This document shows, piece by piece, positions 33,438 through 45,232 of a DNA stretch of 64,000 nucleotides; position 1 is the first letter of the stretch, and each line of letters opens with the position of its first letter. This DNA is from Stictocephala bisonia (Eukaryota > Arthropoda > Insecta > Hemiptera > Membracidae): the NCBI GenBank assembly GCA_035578905.1, contig JAQJVL010000280.1:930001-994000 (forward strand), read 5' to 3'. Below the pieces are notes generated by a model, which worked only from the letters and a program-made list of their open reading frames with translations, had not been told where the DNA came from and searched no databases. The translations under genes and the position numbers were made by a program.

Positions 33438-34712
33438 TATATATATATATATGTATGTATGTATGTATATAATGGTTATTGTAAATAAAATATGAAAGTT
33501 TGTAAATCTTGATATATAAAATTCAAAAGTAACCCTAATAATAAAATATAACAAAATGTTTACAGGCAAAATCAAAATATACAAAGTGTGTAAAAAAAGG
33601 TTCTTTTCAACATATAGTACAAGTTTGGTTCAAATTTTATAACTATTTTCAATTTAAGAAATCTTTTGAAAATTTGTAATTTTTTTAAAATTGTGGTTAT
33701 ATGCGAATTTGTAAGAAAAAAATAACAACTATACATTTATTTCATAAAATCTAGTTTATTTTGTAAAATATGAAATTACCTTTTAGAAAAAATAATTTTT
33801 ATTTAGCCATAATGGTTATAGTTATTTTATTATGCAAAAACAAATACTATTTATAAAATTTCAGAAAAGAATATTTTGTACAAAGAGTAGAAAAAGTATC
33901 AAGTTCTCAGTGATCTAAGAACTAAATATATGAGTAAAAGTATGACTGTAAATCAACAATAGCACATCAATAACACAAAATCAAACATAAATCACAAAAA
34001 TAATAATATATTACAAGCAATTACAATGTATGCAAACCGTAGCAGCTGAGTGAGTGAAATAACCAGAATGTCCAGGCTGGCGCACAACGGAACATTCGTC
34101 TTTTCAACAGCTGAAATAAACTGGGCCAAGATATAAATAGGCACCCAAAATAAGTATTCCTTGTTGACAACTTCATAACGAATCGAAACATATAAGAATC
34201 AAGTATATAAACAATACTGTTTTTTAGTAACAGATCGAAAACAATCTGATACCAATTTGGTATCGTTTGGCAGTAGATTCAAATAAAATTCTAATGCCAT
34301 TGATATTGACCATTTAGAAAGAATGCGAATGGTTTGCTTTGTTGCCAAGAAGATTCCCAATTCAGGGAGGTAACTCACTTCTTTCCCACACAAAAATTAC
34401 CTACCATAAATATTAGGGGAAAAGTGTGTTATTTTGCCTTGGGTGCGGGGAAATTTGTTAAGTACAAGTTTGTACTTACTCTTATTTCTTTTTTTGCAAA
34501 AATTCCATTTGTCGTATTTTCATCAAAATATAATATTTTACTCTTGAGAATATTCTGAGTTTAATGATACATAATATGATAGGTTTGAAAGGTAATTTGT
34601 GTAACAAAATAGCCACTAAAAATAGGCTTGTAAATTCGATACCATTGGTATCCTTTGCCACTGGAAAAACACTTTAAAACGATACAATTGGTATTCTTTG
34701 CCACATCTAGGG
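33438..34712. other. Right part of the TTAA element, non-coding
   Basis: AT-rich, without recognised coding sequence. It starts with a TA/TG microsatellite (33438-33472). The minus-strand 64-residue ORF at 34199-34393 overlaps a GATACCA...TGGTATC motif and is judged a chance ORF. Confidence 0.55.
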
Positions 34713-35307
34713 TTAATATTTATTTCAGTCAACTCATTGTATATTAAAAAGTAATCAGTTATATGGATGTAATCATTTTAAAACTATAATAGTGAATAAT
34801 AACAATGATTAAATTATATTCGATTATTTTATACATTCTTCTTTTTGCCTGTAAAATATATAATTTTAACTGTAACAAATTAAATTTTGATAATTTTGAC
34901 CAGTTCCTCTCCTACAACAACAGCAAAGTACAATTGGCATTTAAATTTAATGAATTTAATACAGAGTTATCAACTTTCTTTATTACTAGCTTTTCCTATA
35001 TTTGTCCTTAATTAATTAATTACATAAGCATGCTTAGAGCTAGGGGTGTGCGAGTAGCAGTTTTAGGATTCGAGTTGAGTCGAGTTTTTAAACATAATTT
35101 CGAGTTTGAGTTTTTTCGATTCGAGTGTTTAACTCTTCATTTTCAAAAATGAAAACAATGAAATGAAGTAAGCAATCAATTCTAACACTATTTATTTAGT
35201 TCACTGAATAATTAATAAGGTTTGGAAAATTGTTTTAGAATCTATGAATCTATTGTATCAGTGATTAACCTCAATTTCACATTGACCACAATGTTTTGTT
35301 TCCATTA

Positions 35308-35613
35308 AAGCCGCGTTTACAGTATATAGTAAAAAGTGCTATATAGTAAATGTTATATCTAGCAAAACAACAAAAGAACAAATGTTATATGCAGCATTTT
35401 GAGCTAGATATAGCAATGTTGGCTATATGTAGCAGAAAATCTGTTTCCCAGCCGGAGGTGGTAAGATCAAAGGGAAAACAAGCTACATCTAGCTTTTGCT
35501 ACATGTACCGTTGGACATCGTGCTCAATGTTCTTCGAACATTTGCGCTACATATAGCATTATCTGTCATCAGGTTAGTCAAGTGGTGTATGCTTTGTGCA
35601 TTCTAGGCCTATT

Positions 35614-35666
<53 letters not shown>

Positions 35667-36206
35667 TAGAAATGGATTATTGGTTTAATTAATAAAATCA
35701 GTTACAAAACAGTTAAATTATATTAGTGTGTTTTGTATTATAGTTACTACTCAATTTTACTTAATTGCATTTACAGTCTTAAACTTTATTAAAATTGATG
35801 ATTGTATTAGTTTGAGCGTTTAAAATAAATCACATTAAATTTGTGAATGGCAATTTTAGTTCGCATTTTCAATTTAAGTCTAATAGTTGATCACTCCCTC
35901 TATATCTTTGCCTAGCCAAGAGAGATAGAGAGACCCAAAACCTTCGTTCCCTTCTATAAAAACTATAAAAATTTATAATTACTATAAAAGCTGCCGATAG
36001 AGCTAACTTTCTATCCTAGACATTTTCATTGACGACTGATATCCTACATATAACATTTGCTACAGGTAGCAGAACACAGTTTTACATAAGACATCTAAAA
36101 CTGAAACTTCTAGCATTTGCTATATAACATTTGCTACATCTACCAAATGTTATATGTAGCAAAAGTTGTATAGCATGTTTTGCTATATAGTATAAATGCA
36201 GCTTTA
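35308..36206. mobile_element. MITE built from CTATATGTAGC-type repeats
   Basis: The ends AAAGCCGCGTTTACAGTATA and, complemented, AAAGCTGCATTTATACTATA are inverted repeats. The subterminal regions contain many copies, both ways, of motifs like ACATTTGCTACATCTAGC and GCTATATGTAGC. It contains a poly(T) tract of more than 45 bases and no coding sequence. Confidence 0.75.
35615..35663. repeat. Poly(T) tract
   Basis: Uninterrupted T run of about 48 bases inside the MITE. It could mark an antisense retroposed tail or slippage; assembly length is uncertain. Confidence 0.85.
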
Positions 36207-36317
36207 CAGAAACAAAATAATTAATTGTCAATACAAAACAACTGCCGAATGGTCAAGGTTAATCTTTTTTTCATTTTCATCGTACTATTCATACTTCCAT
36301 GTGTCAAGTTGAGTTGT

Positions 36318-36904
36318 CAAGAGATGGGCGTTATTTAACGAAACAGTATAAATAACATGGTTGGTTACAGCAATGTAACTTGTTATAGATTTAACAGGTT
36401 ACACAAAATGCCCCATTATTTTCGTAACTCCCAGTCATGATGCATGATAAGGTTATAACGAACATATAACTGTAACGTTTAGTTGTAATTGAGAGTAAAT
36501 ATAGCGTGCTGAGAAGTAAACGGAACTGTAACTGAACTACGAATGAAACTTAAAACTCTTACAGTTAAAGTATCGATAAAAGAACAAACTTTGAGCGGTG
36601 ACTCTGTAACGTCAAGCAAAGCTGCAACGCCCATAACTCAGTATCGTAACGTAACATAAGGCATAACTTCAGCTTCATAACCTTTGGTAACTTGGAACGT
36701 TAGCTAGACCAGCCGGAATGAATAACGAGGCTTCGAGCTGTTAAGTAACTTCAGGCCATAACAAAATAACTCTCTGGAACGTCAACGGCAACATGTTGAA
36801 AGTAACAGGTTACAAAAATAACAGATTATTTTAACACTTTACCAGAACATAATAGAATTACATAACAGGTTATCAAAAAAGTAACTGTAATTCTCATCTC
36901 TAGT
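36318..36904. mobile_element. Possible hAT-like MITE rich in GTTAC/GTAAC
   Basis: The ends AGAGATGGGCGTTATTTAAC and, complemented, AGAGATGAGAATTACAGTTA resemble a hAT terminus of the AGAGATGGGC type. The interior repeats GTAAC, GTTAC and CATAAC in both orientations. No clear 8-base target duplication was found. Confidence 0.55.
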
Positions 36905-38394
36905 GTAAACATCAACAAAAACTTAAAACAAAATGGATAACAAATCAAATCCACAGCTAGCAGTACATTTTATATTAGGACTCGTCGAGTCGGCGATGTA
37001 CTGGTAGTAGCTACATTAATCGTTGTTTCATTATTTTATTGGTCATGGTGCCAGAACGAAACTGTTTCTGGCATTCTATCTCAAATTTGCAGAATTAATG
37101 TGTAGTTTACGTTCAATGCATAGTTTCTGTTATAGATTGAACGCAATTTAATTAAATCTGTCCGAAATTCTCAGTCTTAGAATAGTTTTAGTCGTGAACT
37201 TTTAAAGGATGAGCCTAAAATTTCAAATGTTGGTAAAAGTTATGTAACGAGGTTTTGAAACGGTTCAATACCTAATTCTTTGTGATCAGTTATCAAGTTT
37301 TGTATGAATAACTAGTGACTGCTATTTGGAACAGCTTATTTGGACGTACCTTCTTTGTAAATAACGAGAATATTTTTCTTTCGCCATGCCCGTACGATCG
37401 AGACTGGTGTGTGAATCACGAATCTGAATACATAGCGAGAATATCTCCGGTTACGAATACAATATTATGATCATACTTAAATACAGTTGCCTACATAAAA
37501 TACTTATCTTTATAATCTATTATACAAATGGGACTTTTGTCTTGATTTTTACTCTCAAAGATAAGGCAAAACTCGACTTCATTTTTTTCTAGTTTTTTAA
37601 AACTCAAACAAATCTAATTTTGAGCTACTCACACACCCCTACTTAGTGCTATAAAAATGTATTAAGCCCTAAAATTCTATTTCAAAATAATTATGATTTA
37701 TTGTGCTTTAGGCTTACTGCATTCTGTTAATCCCTTCATCTTACATTCCTTATATTATTTTTAACAACCTTCTTACTTTGATATAGATATATTTTTTTTT
37801 TTGCACACATATAACAACATTTATATGATCAAAAATGTATGTTTTAAATTATCTTTCTTTGTACTAGCAAGATACAGTACCTATAACAAAAGGTATTATT
37901 TTTACTCAATTGCTTCTAAAACTTAAGAAAAACCATAAATCTTTAAGTGCGCATCAAATCGAGTTGCATCAAATAGAAATTCTTTGAATCGAATTGCTGC
38001 ATCGAATAGAAAAGAATATACTGCATCGCACACCCCTAAATTTGACCGTGTTATGTATATTTATGTATTAATTAGGATTTTTATGTTAATTCTGTGATAG
38101 CTATACTTTTTAGAACTGCTGTTACGCTGGTATTTTTATACCAGCATTATTTCTTACAGGAATGGTGCTGAGTCTATGAAACCATAAAAAAGTTGCGCCA
38201 TCTTGAAACCAAACACCATGGACTCAAGGATAAACCGGTAACCTTTTTTGAGAAAAAAATCAGGCTCTGAAGAACCAAATTGGAAATATTACTAAAAAGA
38301 ATAACACTAACCAAATACTCTTCACACTTCATATGATGTAGTATTAAAAATTGCCCAAAGCTCCAAGCCCCACACAATAGCAGAATAATTAATA

Positions 38395-40455
38395 CTTCCT
38401 GCTGCTATTGATATGGTTTCACAGGTGATAAGCCCCCAAGAAGCTGTAAAGTTAAAAACAATCCCACTGTCAAATGACTCGGTAGCACGAAGAATTTCCA
38501 ATATGGCTGAAAATGTTAAGGATCAATTGAGAGAAGAACTAAACAAAGTGATTATTTTTCCATATGGATCGACAAATTAACTGACGTTGGTAGTTGTTCT
38601 CAAATGTTGTGTTTTGTCCAATATGAAACGGTTGAAGCTGCTGAAGAGAACATTATATTTTGCAAACCACTCCCTGATCACACAACAGGAGAATGCATAT
38701 ATGATCTGTTCATAAAAGCTACTGAACCCTTTAAAATCAATTGGGGAATATATGTTTCAATATTCAATGATGGTGCTTCTGCTCTCACTGATAAACACAG
38801 TGGACTGATAAACGTTGTCAAGTGATGGATATTGCAGTGAAAATAGTTAATTTTGCTAAAACTCGTCCATTGCAAAAATGACTTGTTTACACTCTGTGTG
38901 TAGAGATGGGCTCTTTACATAAAAATCTTTTGCTTTACACAGAAGTACTTCCGTGGAAACGTTTTGAGCAGACTGTTTGAGTTACGATCAGAAATGTTGG
39001 TTTTCCTTCACGGTGCTAATCCTCAGCTTGCAGAATATTTTGCCAATGAATAAAGGTTAATCCAACTTGCATACTTGGCCGATAGTTTTTCCCAAATAAA
39101 CACTCTTAACTTTATAATAATTTTTACTGTTCTCAAAAAAATTGTATACATTAACATTTACAAAAAGCACAAGAAAGCTGCCACATTGGCTACTGCCTGT
39201 GGGTGATGGCTGAGTTCATTCACTCAATGAATTATTACCAAATTCTAAATACTTAATGCTAAAACATTTTATAACATGAACCAAAAAACATTATGAAACT
39301 AAAAAACATTGTGAAGACATATAAAATTACTTCTAATAATAGAAACTATCATAAACAAAAAGTAAAATAGAGTTAAGGAGTTGAAGAAATGTCACTATCA
39401 CTGCACACTCACACTCATGTTCAATCACTCGAAAGATAACACTTATTGCCTCTCACACTCACGTTCAAATCACTCAGACCCTCAACACTATCATTGCACA
39501 TTCACATTCAAACCATTCAGACCCTCAACACTATCATTGCACATTCACATTCAAACCACATCAGAAAGACACTATCATTGTACACTCACGTTCAAACCAC
39601 TCAAAAGATGGCACTCTCATTGCACACTTAGATTCAAACCACTCGATAGATGAAACTTACATTGCACATTCACACTCAAATTCAAACCACTCAAAAGATG
39701 GCACTCTCATATTCACGTTCAACCTCTCAATACTGACTCGCTCACACCTACTAACGCATACTCACCAATAATCATTCTACACATATCATACATGCTTGCT
39801 TACCTTACTTACTCAATCACTGTCTCTCTCAATCATTCCAATCCTTCCGAAAAACATGTACAAAACCAGTTACGCTCACTGGGCTGACCGTCATGTGAGA
39901 GTACTCTGACCATAACAAGACAATGGAAGTATCCCTACCCAACCTAGATACCATTTTGTAATTTTTTTCTTAAAATATATTTTTCGACCAAAATCAATAA
40001 CTTTTAATCTATTGCGGAAGGTTATAAAACAAAATATGAGCCAAGTACATTGCATTTGTCATATTGATTCATTTCATTGCAGGAGGTGTACTTATACATA
40101 TATTCACTTGGTGCCTCGTGGCATAAGGGTGATGAACGGTTTCATCTATGCAAGGACTAGATAAAACAATGTTATTTGTACAGGATAAGTAATGCATTTT
40201 CAAAAAAAATATCCCTTTGGATCAAAAGAGTAAAGGACATGAATTTCAAAAACTTTCAGTAAATAAAATTTGTCCACAGAGAGCGATTATGAGGACAAAT
40301 TTTTACTAGGTGTAAAAAACGAGTATCCGGATTTGGTGTCTCAAGCTTTAAAACTACAGATTCCATTTCCAACCTCGTATTTTTACGAATCAGGGATTTT
40401 CAAGGATGGTCACAGTAAAAACAAAATCAAGGAACAGGTTGTCATAGGACAGTGA
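38395..40455 (+). pseudogene. ZBED5/Charlie-like hAT transposase remnant
   Basis: N-terminal and core: LPAAIDMVSQVISPQEAVKL, TIPLSNDSVARRISNMAEN, then CSQMLCFVQYE, IIFCKPLPDHTTGECIYDLF and IFNDGASALTDKHSG (38604-38825). After about 1.4 kb the C-terminal dimerisation part remains: DKFLLGVKNEYPDLVSQAL and LQIPFPTSYFYESGIF (40280-40405). Domesticated relatives such as ZBED5 share the pattern IPLSNDTV..RI..MA and FPTTYLCE.GF. Several stops and frameshifts plus the insert at 39371-39830 show it is dead. Confidence 0.75.
39381..39830 (+). repeat. Degenerate minisatellite (CATTCACATTCAAACCAC)
   Basis: Seven or more units of about 42-52 bases, typified by CACTATCATTGCACATTCAC followed by ATTCAAACCACTCAGACCC. 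The array breaks into Ser/His-rich chance ORFs. It lies between the core and C-terminal fragments of the hAT remnant. Confidence 0.85.
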
Positions 40456-40854
40456 TTTAATTATGTGCATTACTAACATCAGCCAGATATTTTAAAATTA
40501 GTCAAGGCTAAACATGCTCAGGGCTCACATTAAATTAGAATTGTGTTTACTTTTTACTTGTTTACTTTTTAATTATAAAAATAAAATATTCTACTACTAA
40601 ACACTTCATCAGTGTTTTTTGTTTTGTTCACACCTTATATATTATGTTATGTAATTCAAAAGACGAAATCATACAGTTGATCTCGAATCAACACATTAAC
40701 CGATAACAACTGTTGAGCTTAAATATCTATTAAATTCTAACGACATTTGAATCTGAGTGTTATGAAAAAGACTTAGTTTTTTTTCTTTTTTCTTCAACCA
40801 CCCTTCCACGGCCCCTGATGTGGTCTTCGCAACCCCCAGGTTGAGAACCCCTGA

Positions 40855-41390
40855 TGTAAACCATGAAGATCTTCTTTCTAAACTAAGTTATTATGGCTTG
40901 TCATTATGGAGCTTTTTTGTAAGACACACATAAGCACAAGCAGAAGTTTTAGTAATGGAGAACAGACTCAGGAATTGACGGTTCACAGGGGAAACAGTCT
41001 AATGTCTCAGAGATCGGTCCTGGGACCTTTTCTCTTACTAGTTCCAATAAATAATTTACCCAAAAATCTATCATATCAGCGAATGACACGCCCTTTTTTT
41101 ATACCGGTCCTGATTTTGATCACCAGAAAGAAAGCTGTACTTTGGAACAGAAGTAACAGTTTCTAGCTTAATCGTTGCAAAACAAAAATGTTCTCTTTGG
41201 TCTTAGGCCCTTTAATAAGGGATAACTCAGTCAGTATAACTTTAGAGATAGTATGAAAGTTTATTGACAATAAATTAAATTGGATCTCTTCTAGAAAGTC
41301 TCAGGTAATCTTTCTCTTGAGCCGTCTTGATAACTGCATAAGGAGTAATTGTATCAGAATGTATTTTCACTTTATTTCAATGACTGTTTA
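40855..41390 (+). pseudogene. LINE reverse transcriptase fragment
   Basis: The plus strand reads VNHEDLLSKLSYYGL, WSFF, RSVLGPFLLLVPINNLPKNL, which match the post-A helix and the VPQGSVLGPLLF..YINDLP block of Jockey/CR1-type RTs. YADD is not preserved. The fragment begins exactly where the Charlie-like hAT ends, suggesting that hAT inserted into this LINE. Confidence 0.7.
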
Positions 41391-41544
41391 GATACATTTT
41401 GTATTTTATAGAAACTTATGTTGAACAATGACATTTTCCTACTTCAAAAGTAAGTCATTAGAGCCATTACTAATTCAAACCCACATGATTGACTTCATAA
41501 TTGATGTATTACTACTATCCCCTTATAACTTAGCTGAAGCTTTA

Positions 41545-41665
41545 ACCCTACCAGTACCAACGACGTCTCAGGCGTCGATCGGCACCTGCTTGCCAATACC
41601 GTCGACGCCTCTGACGTCGATGTACATGCCTTTCGTAATTTGCCATTATTGAGTCATCTATTGGT
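41545..41665. mobile_element. Orphan piggyBac-like terminus
   Basis: TTTAACCCTACCAGTACC followed by CpG-rich repeats (GACGTC...GGCGTCGATCGG, CGTCGACGCCTCTGACGTCG). The TTAACCC start and CpG-rich subterminus match the other TTAA elements in the window. No partner end was identified. Confidence 0.45.
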
Positions 41666-41978
41666 ATGAAACGGTTGTTATAGTACTCAAAATGTGCAGA
41701 AAGAAGCATACTTTAATTTGGTACTCTATAACAACAATTTGAGTGAAGCAGCTATTTTTTTTCTTTGCTACAACATCAACAGTATTTTTCGTCAGCTGAT
41801 TTGTGTTATTGTTTGTGTTTACTGCTTGCAAGTCGTTTTTCTACTAGTTCAAGATTATTGTTTATTGTTTATACATAGTTTATATTATTGAATCTCACTT
41901 TTTGAAACTCATATCGGTTACCATGGAAATATTTGTTTATTATCACATTTCAGGGGTAAAAAGAAAAAAAATTTTTAA

Positions 41979-42768
41979 CCCGGGATCGGTCGCACTATTA
42001 GAACTGTTCTAACAAAAATTTTCGCTTAAAAAGAAATTTTTTTTGTTTTATTTATTATAAATTTCATGTTTGTAATATGCCTCGAGGATCTCTTTCTGGA
42101 TGTATTTCAGGTGGTTTCATGATGACTCATAGGCAGTGGTGGGGGGGACTGTTTTTTCTATTACGATGATCTCAACGAACTGGTCGACCGCCTGAGGATT
42201 TTGAATGCTAAAAAAAGCGCGCCGCAGTACAGTTAGTGTCGTTCTAGACGCGCGACCGATCACGTGGCAGTGTGGTGTAGAGCCATTCTAACGGCACGAC
42301 CTATTGCGTTACTTTTATAATTGCTTCTTTCAATTTTGTTGTTGTTGTGATATCGGTGTATTATTTAGTTGTAGGATATTGTATATGTGTATTGTGTTGT
42401 AAATATTGTATAATTTTTTTGTATATATTTTTTTGAAAATGGCAGAGAAGCCAATCGAAGAAGATATGCGTTCTGTTTACTGTATCTAATTTTAATTGCA
42501 TTGAAGTTTTATTTCAAAAGTCCTTACAGTTAAAACTAACATTCTTCTTAGGATTTTAGGGTAAAAAATAGTCTAATTATAATAAAAAACACAATTAAGA
42601 ACTACTATACATTGTATAATAAACAGCATGGACTGAACTTAAGATTGTGTAAAGAACTTTCTAATTTTAATTCAAAATATTATGGTAATATTGATAAAAA
42701 CCAGATGTTAGAATCACCCTATTCGCACGACCGATCGCGGAAGTGGAGTATGCGCGACCGATCCCGGG
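41979..42768 (+). mobile_element. piggyBac-like TTAA element, deletion derivative
   Basis: TTAA at 41975-41978 and 42769-42772. Both termini read CCCGGGATCGGTCGC, a perfect 15-base inverted repeat, with the internal copies CGACCGATC and ACGACCGATCGCGG. A plus-strand start reading MAEKPIEEDMRSVYC (42439) stops at once and may be the acidic N-terminus of a deleted transposase; this is inference. Confidence 0.88.
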
Positions 42769-43076
42769 TTAAATTTTGCAATTTTTGTCTTTTTAATTTT
42801 TTTAAAATTTTTGAAAAGTTAAAAACATTTGATGTTATTTTATTTTTATTCCTCGTTAAATTCTGAAAATAATGATAAATAACAACATATAGTTTGATAT
42901 TTATTAGTAGGTGAACAAAAAAATAATCCCAAGACTTACAAAGTGACACAAATCTGGTGTGTATTGCAGGTAAAACCAGATGGTACAGCTAGGGTTCAAC
43001 TAACAATTTCAATACTCATATATAGTATTACAGATATCAAGTTGTTATTATTACTTCATCATGGCCTAGTGACCTT

Positions 43077-43800
43077 TAACCCTAGATCGCGAATCCTGGT
43101 GCTTTGCGCGCTATTTTCAAACGTATACCTGAAAGTAGGCGTACTTTTTTGTAAACCTCAATAAAACTTATGTATATCATAAAGCAAGCCGACAAACTTG
43201 GTACCAATTGATGCAGAATTTTCTGTTCTGTACATTTCATATATTTAATAATTTTTGTATACAATTTTATAAACGTAGGAATAAAATTAAAACGTGCAAT
43301 TTGAAATTCCCGCCCGGCAGGGGATTGGGAGTGGGAAAAATGGCCGATGTTTGTCGCATAACTGTACAATAACCAATAGTCGGAATTAGGTGCACAAACT
43401 GTCAGTCTGCAGTGAATGAAATACTCTAGCCAACGAAGCAAGTTGCAATGTTGTAGATGCTTTGGTTGTTTTACAAAAATGTGTTTGTATACCCTTGTTT
43501 GCGTGTTCTTTCAAGCTGTTGTAAAAAGTTGTAGTAAATAAATTATTAACTGTGATATAAACAAATAAAAAATTGGGTAGAAGCCAAAAAGTTCTTGCGT
43601 CGGTTGGTACCATCTTGAGGAAATTTTGTACTGTTTGTTGGCAATGGTCACGTGACAACTATGATGTAGAAGAGCGGCCGTCAATTTACGTTTAAGCATC
43701 TTTATTTACCATAATAAGTGTAGTGAATAGTGTATTGTAGATCATATATAATATATTTTAGTGGAAGTGACAGTGCATAAAAGGAAATTAGTTTTAGGCA
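43077..43800. mobile_element. Possible piggyBac-like element end and flank
   Basis: TTTAACCCTAGATCGCGAATCC at 43076 resembles the CCCTAGA termini of the TTAA element at 31.5 kb. The following 0.7 kb is less AT-rich than its surroundings and contains two minus-strand ORFs (43082-43441 and 43386-43658) that I do not recognise. The right end was not found. Confidence 0.35.
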
Positions 43801-45115
43801 TTGTTCAACAAGCCCTACCAATAATCAACATTACACTAAATTTATATAAAAGCACTTCAAAATCATAATAACAATCCTACATACAAATAATGCAATATAG
43901 GGCTAAAAACAGGCTGGAGAACTAAGAGTGAGTAAAATATTTAAATTTTTTAGTGTATTTTAATTTTACAATAATTTATATAGGTACTAGCCAAAAAATG
44001 TATTTTTTATCCAGTTTGATCAAATAAGACATGTAAAAATATGGTATTAGTTTAGCATTCTCATAATAATCTAAGATCTTAAAAAAATAATAAAATGTAT
44101 TATTTGTGTTTGCTCAAAATTACGCTTTTATTTTATTTATCAACAACAATATAACGTAGTATAACATTATCCTTTGTCAAAACTTTATTTTTGTCAAGAA
44201 TATAATTATTTTTTTATATTTCTATTTCTATATATCTGTTTTATCAGTTTTTGTTCTCAGAAAAAATCCTAAAAAAATGTTAATATTTTTTATTATGATT
44301 ACAATATGCACAACTTTTCAAGAGCCTTTTACACAATTTGCGCACACTGACTTTTGGTGTTACGGATTTTATACTTTTTGGAATATATTAATATTTTTCA
44401 TTTTCTTGTAGCTAATAGATTGTACTAATAAAGTTCATGTAGCAAAAATTATACATACCCCTTATTTATGGATTGTTATGTAATTTTTCACAGAATTTCG
44501 TTTCCGTGATAAAATGTTTATTTTCCACAACAAACTAAAAATATAAAACTTTGTATATGGGTACAATATTACTATTTTTCCTAAACAACTTTTTCTTGTC
44601 TATTCAATGGTAATTTTTTAGAATTTTTACATGTACTATTCGATTACCTACAATGATCATACTGTAACTTTGCACATTTTTTTCATTTTTGCGTTTTATC
44701 CAAACAATAAAAAACAAAAACTAGTAGTTTATATAAAATGTAACTACATATTATTATAGTGCACAAAATGATAAACAATTTGGCTATCTTGGAATTATTT
44801 AGAAAAAATGTTTGGTACTCCTAAGTAAGTTTGTAAGTTATAATTTACGTACAAATTTTTAAAATGTTTTCAATCTTTTCTATAAAATAATTATTTACTT
44901 TTTTTGTAAGTTTTGATGGTAGTATATGAAAGTACAGTTCTCGAGAAGAAAAACGAAATGATAAAATTGACATTTGGAGCATATTTAGTATTTTTTATGA
45001 TAATTACAAAATAAGCTTGGAAAGCGCAGAAAAGAAGCACTTTGCAGTTGGGAGTTTGTTAATTGTTAAATATTATGTAACTATTAAATGTATAGGAAAT
45101 AGTTAACAAATTAAC
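43801..45115. other. AT-rich intronic sequence
   Basis: No gene or element recognised between the possible TTAA element and the kinase exon at 45116. Confidence 0.55.
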
Positions 45116-45232
45116 CTCAATGGGAACTTGTGTTTTGATCTTTTCATGGAGTTGCTTGACAGTAGCAGAGGAGTATGGAGCTTGTCCAAACAGACACTCA
45201 TATGCAATTACACCCACACTCCAGAGGTCCAC
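45116..45232 (-). CDS. Ulk3: ULK3-like kinase exon: αF region
   Basis: This 39-codon exon reads VDLWSVGVIAYECLFGQ (αF helix with the conserved DLWS.GV), then APYSS and the αG segment KQLHEKIKTQVPIE. Acceptor is TTGTAG|GTG and donor GAG|GTTAAT; both ends are phase 0. The remaining C-lobe, including the conserved Arg of subdomain XI, should follow in the next exon, which was not found between here and 20.7 kb. Confidence 0.9.

Larger units (their letters stand above)
31493..34712. mobile_element. piggyBac-like TTAA element, non-autonomous, hosting a Tc1
   Basis: TTAA at 31489-31492 and 34713-34716. Termini: CCCTAGACGTGGCAGC and, complemented, CCCTAGATGTGGCAAAG. The uninterrupted copy B shows the matching empty site near 17205. 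Without the Tc1 it is about 1.45 kb and holds no piggyBac transposase. The palindromic motif GATACCATTGGTATC occurs near the right end at about 34248, 34640 and 34681. Confidence 0.85.
35041..37641. mobile_element. hAT element, non-autonomous, 2.6 kb
   Basis: Termini TAGGGGTGTGCGAGTAGC and, complemented, TAGGGGTGTGTGAGTAGCTC are typical hAT ends. The 8-base target duplication is CTTAGAGC (35033-35040) and CTTAGTGC (37642-37649). Subterminal GAGTCGAG/TCGAGT repeats follow. No transposase ORF is present, and two smaller elements sit inside. Confidence 0.88.
30933..38034. mobile_element. hAT-like repeat copy C, heavily nested
   Basis: Pieces at 30933-31492, 34717-35040 and 37642-38034 are collinear with copy B and copy A. 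It ends with CGAATC/CATCGAAT subterminal repeats and CTGCATCGCACACCCCTAA, which fits the complement of a hAT terminus TAGGGGTGTGCGATGCAG. No transposase was recognised. It hosts a TTAA element with a Tc1 inside and a 2.6-kb hAT with two smaller inserts. Confidence 0.65.
38390..40853 (+). mobile_element. Charlie-like hAT remnant
   Basis: A decayed ZBED5-like transposase is followed at the right end by GGTTGAGAACCCCTG, the complement of CAGGGGTTCTCAACC, a terminus typical of Charlie-type hAT elements. The left terminus is missing. A minisatellite of Ser/His-coding type lies between the two coding pieces. Confidence 0.72.

Noticed and set aside
38174..38377. Minus-strand ORF as the missing ULK3 exon
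   Set aside because: No C-lobe or MIT pattern, and the opposite strand carries the start of hAT-transposase-like sequence.
43082..43658. Two overlapping minus-strand ORFs of 119 and 90 residues as a host gene or missing ULK3 exon
   Set aside because: No kinase or MIT motif; they lie behind a TTAACCC terminus and are probably element sequence.
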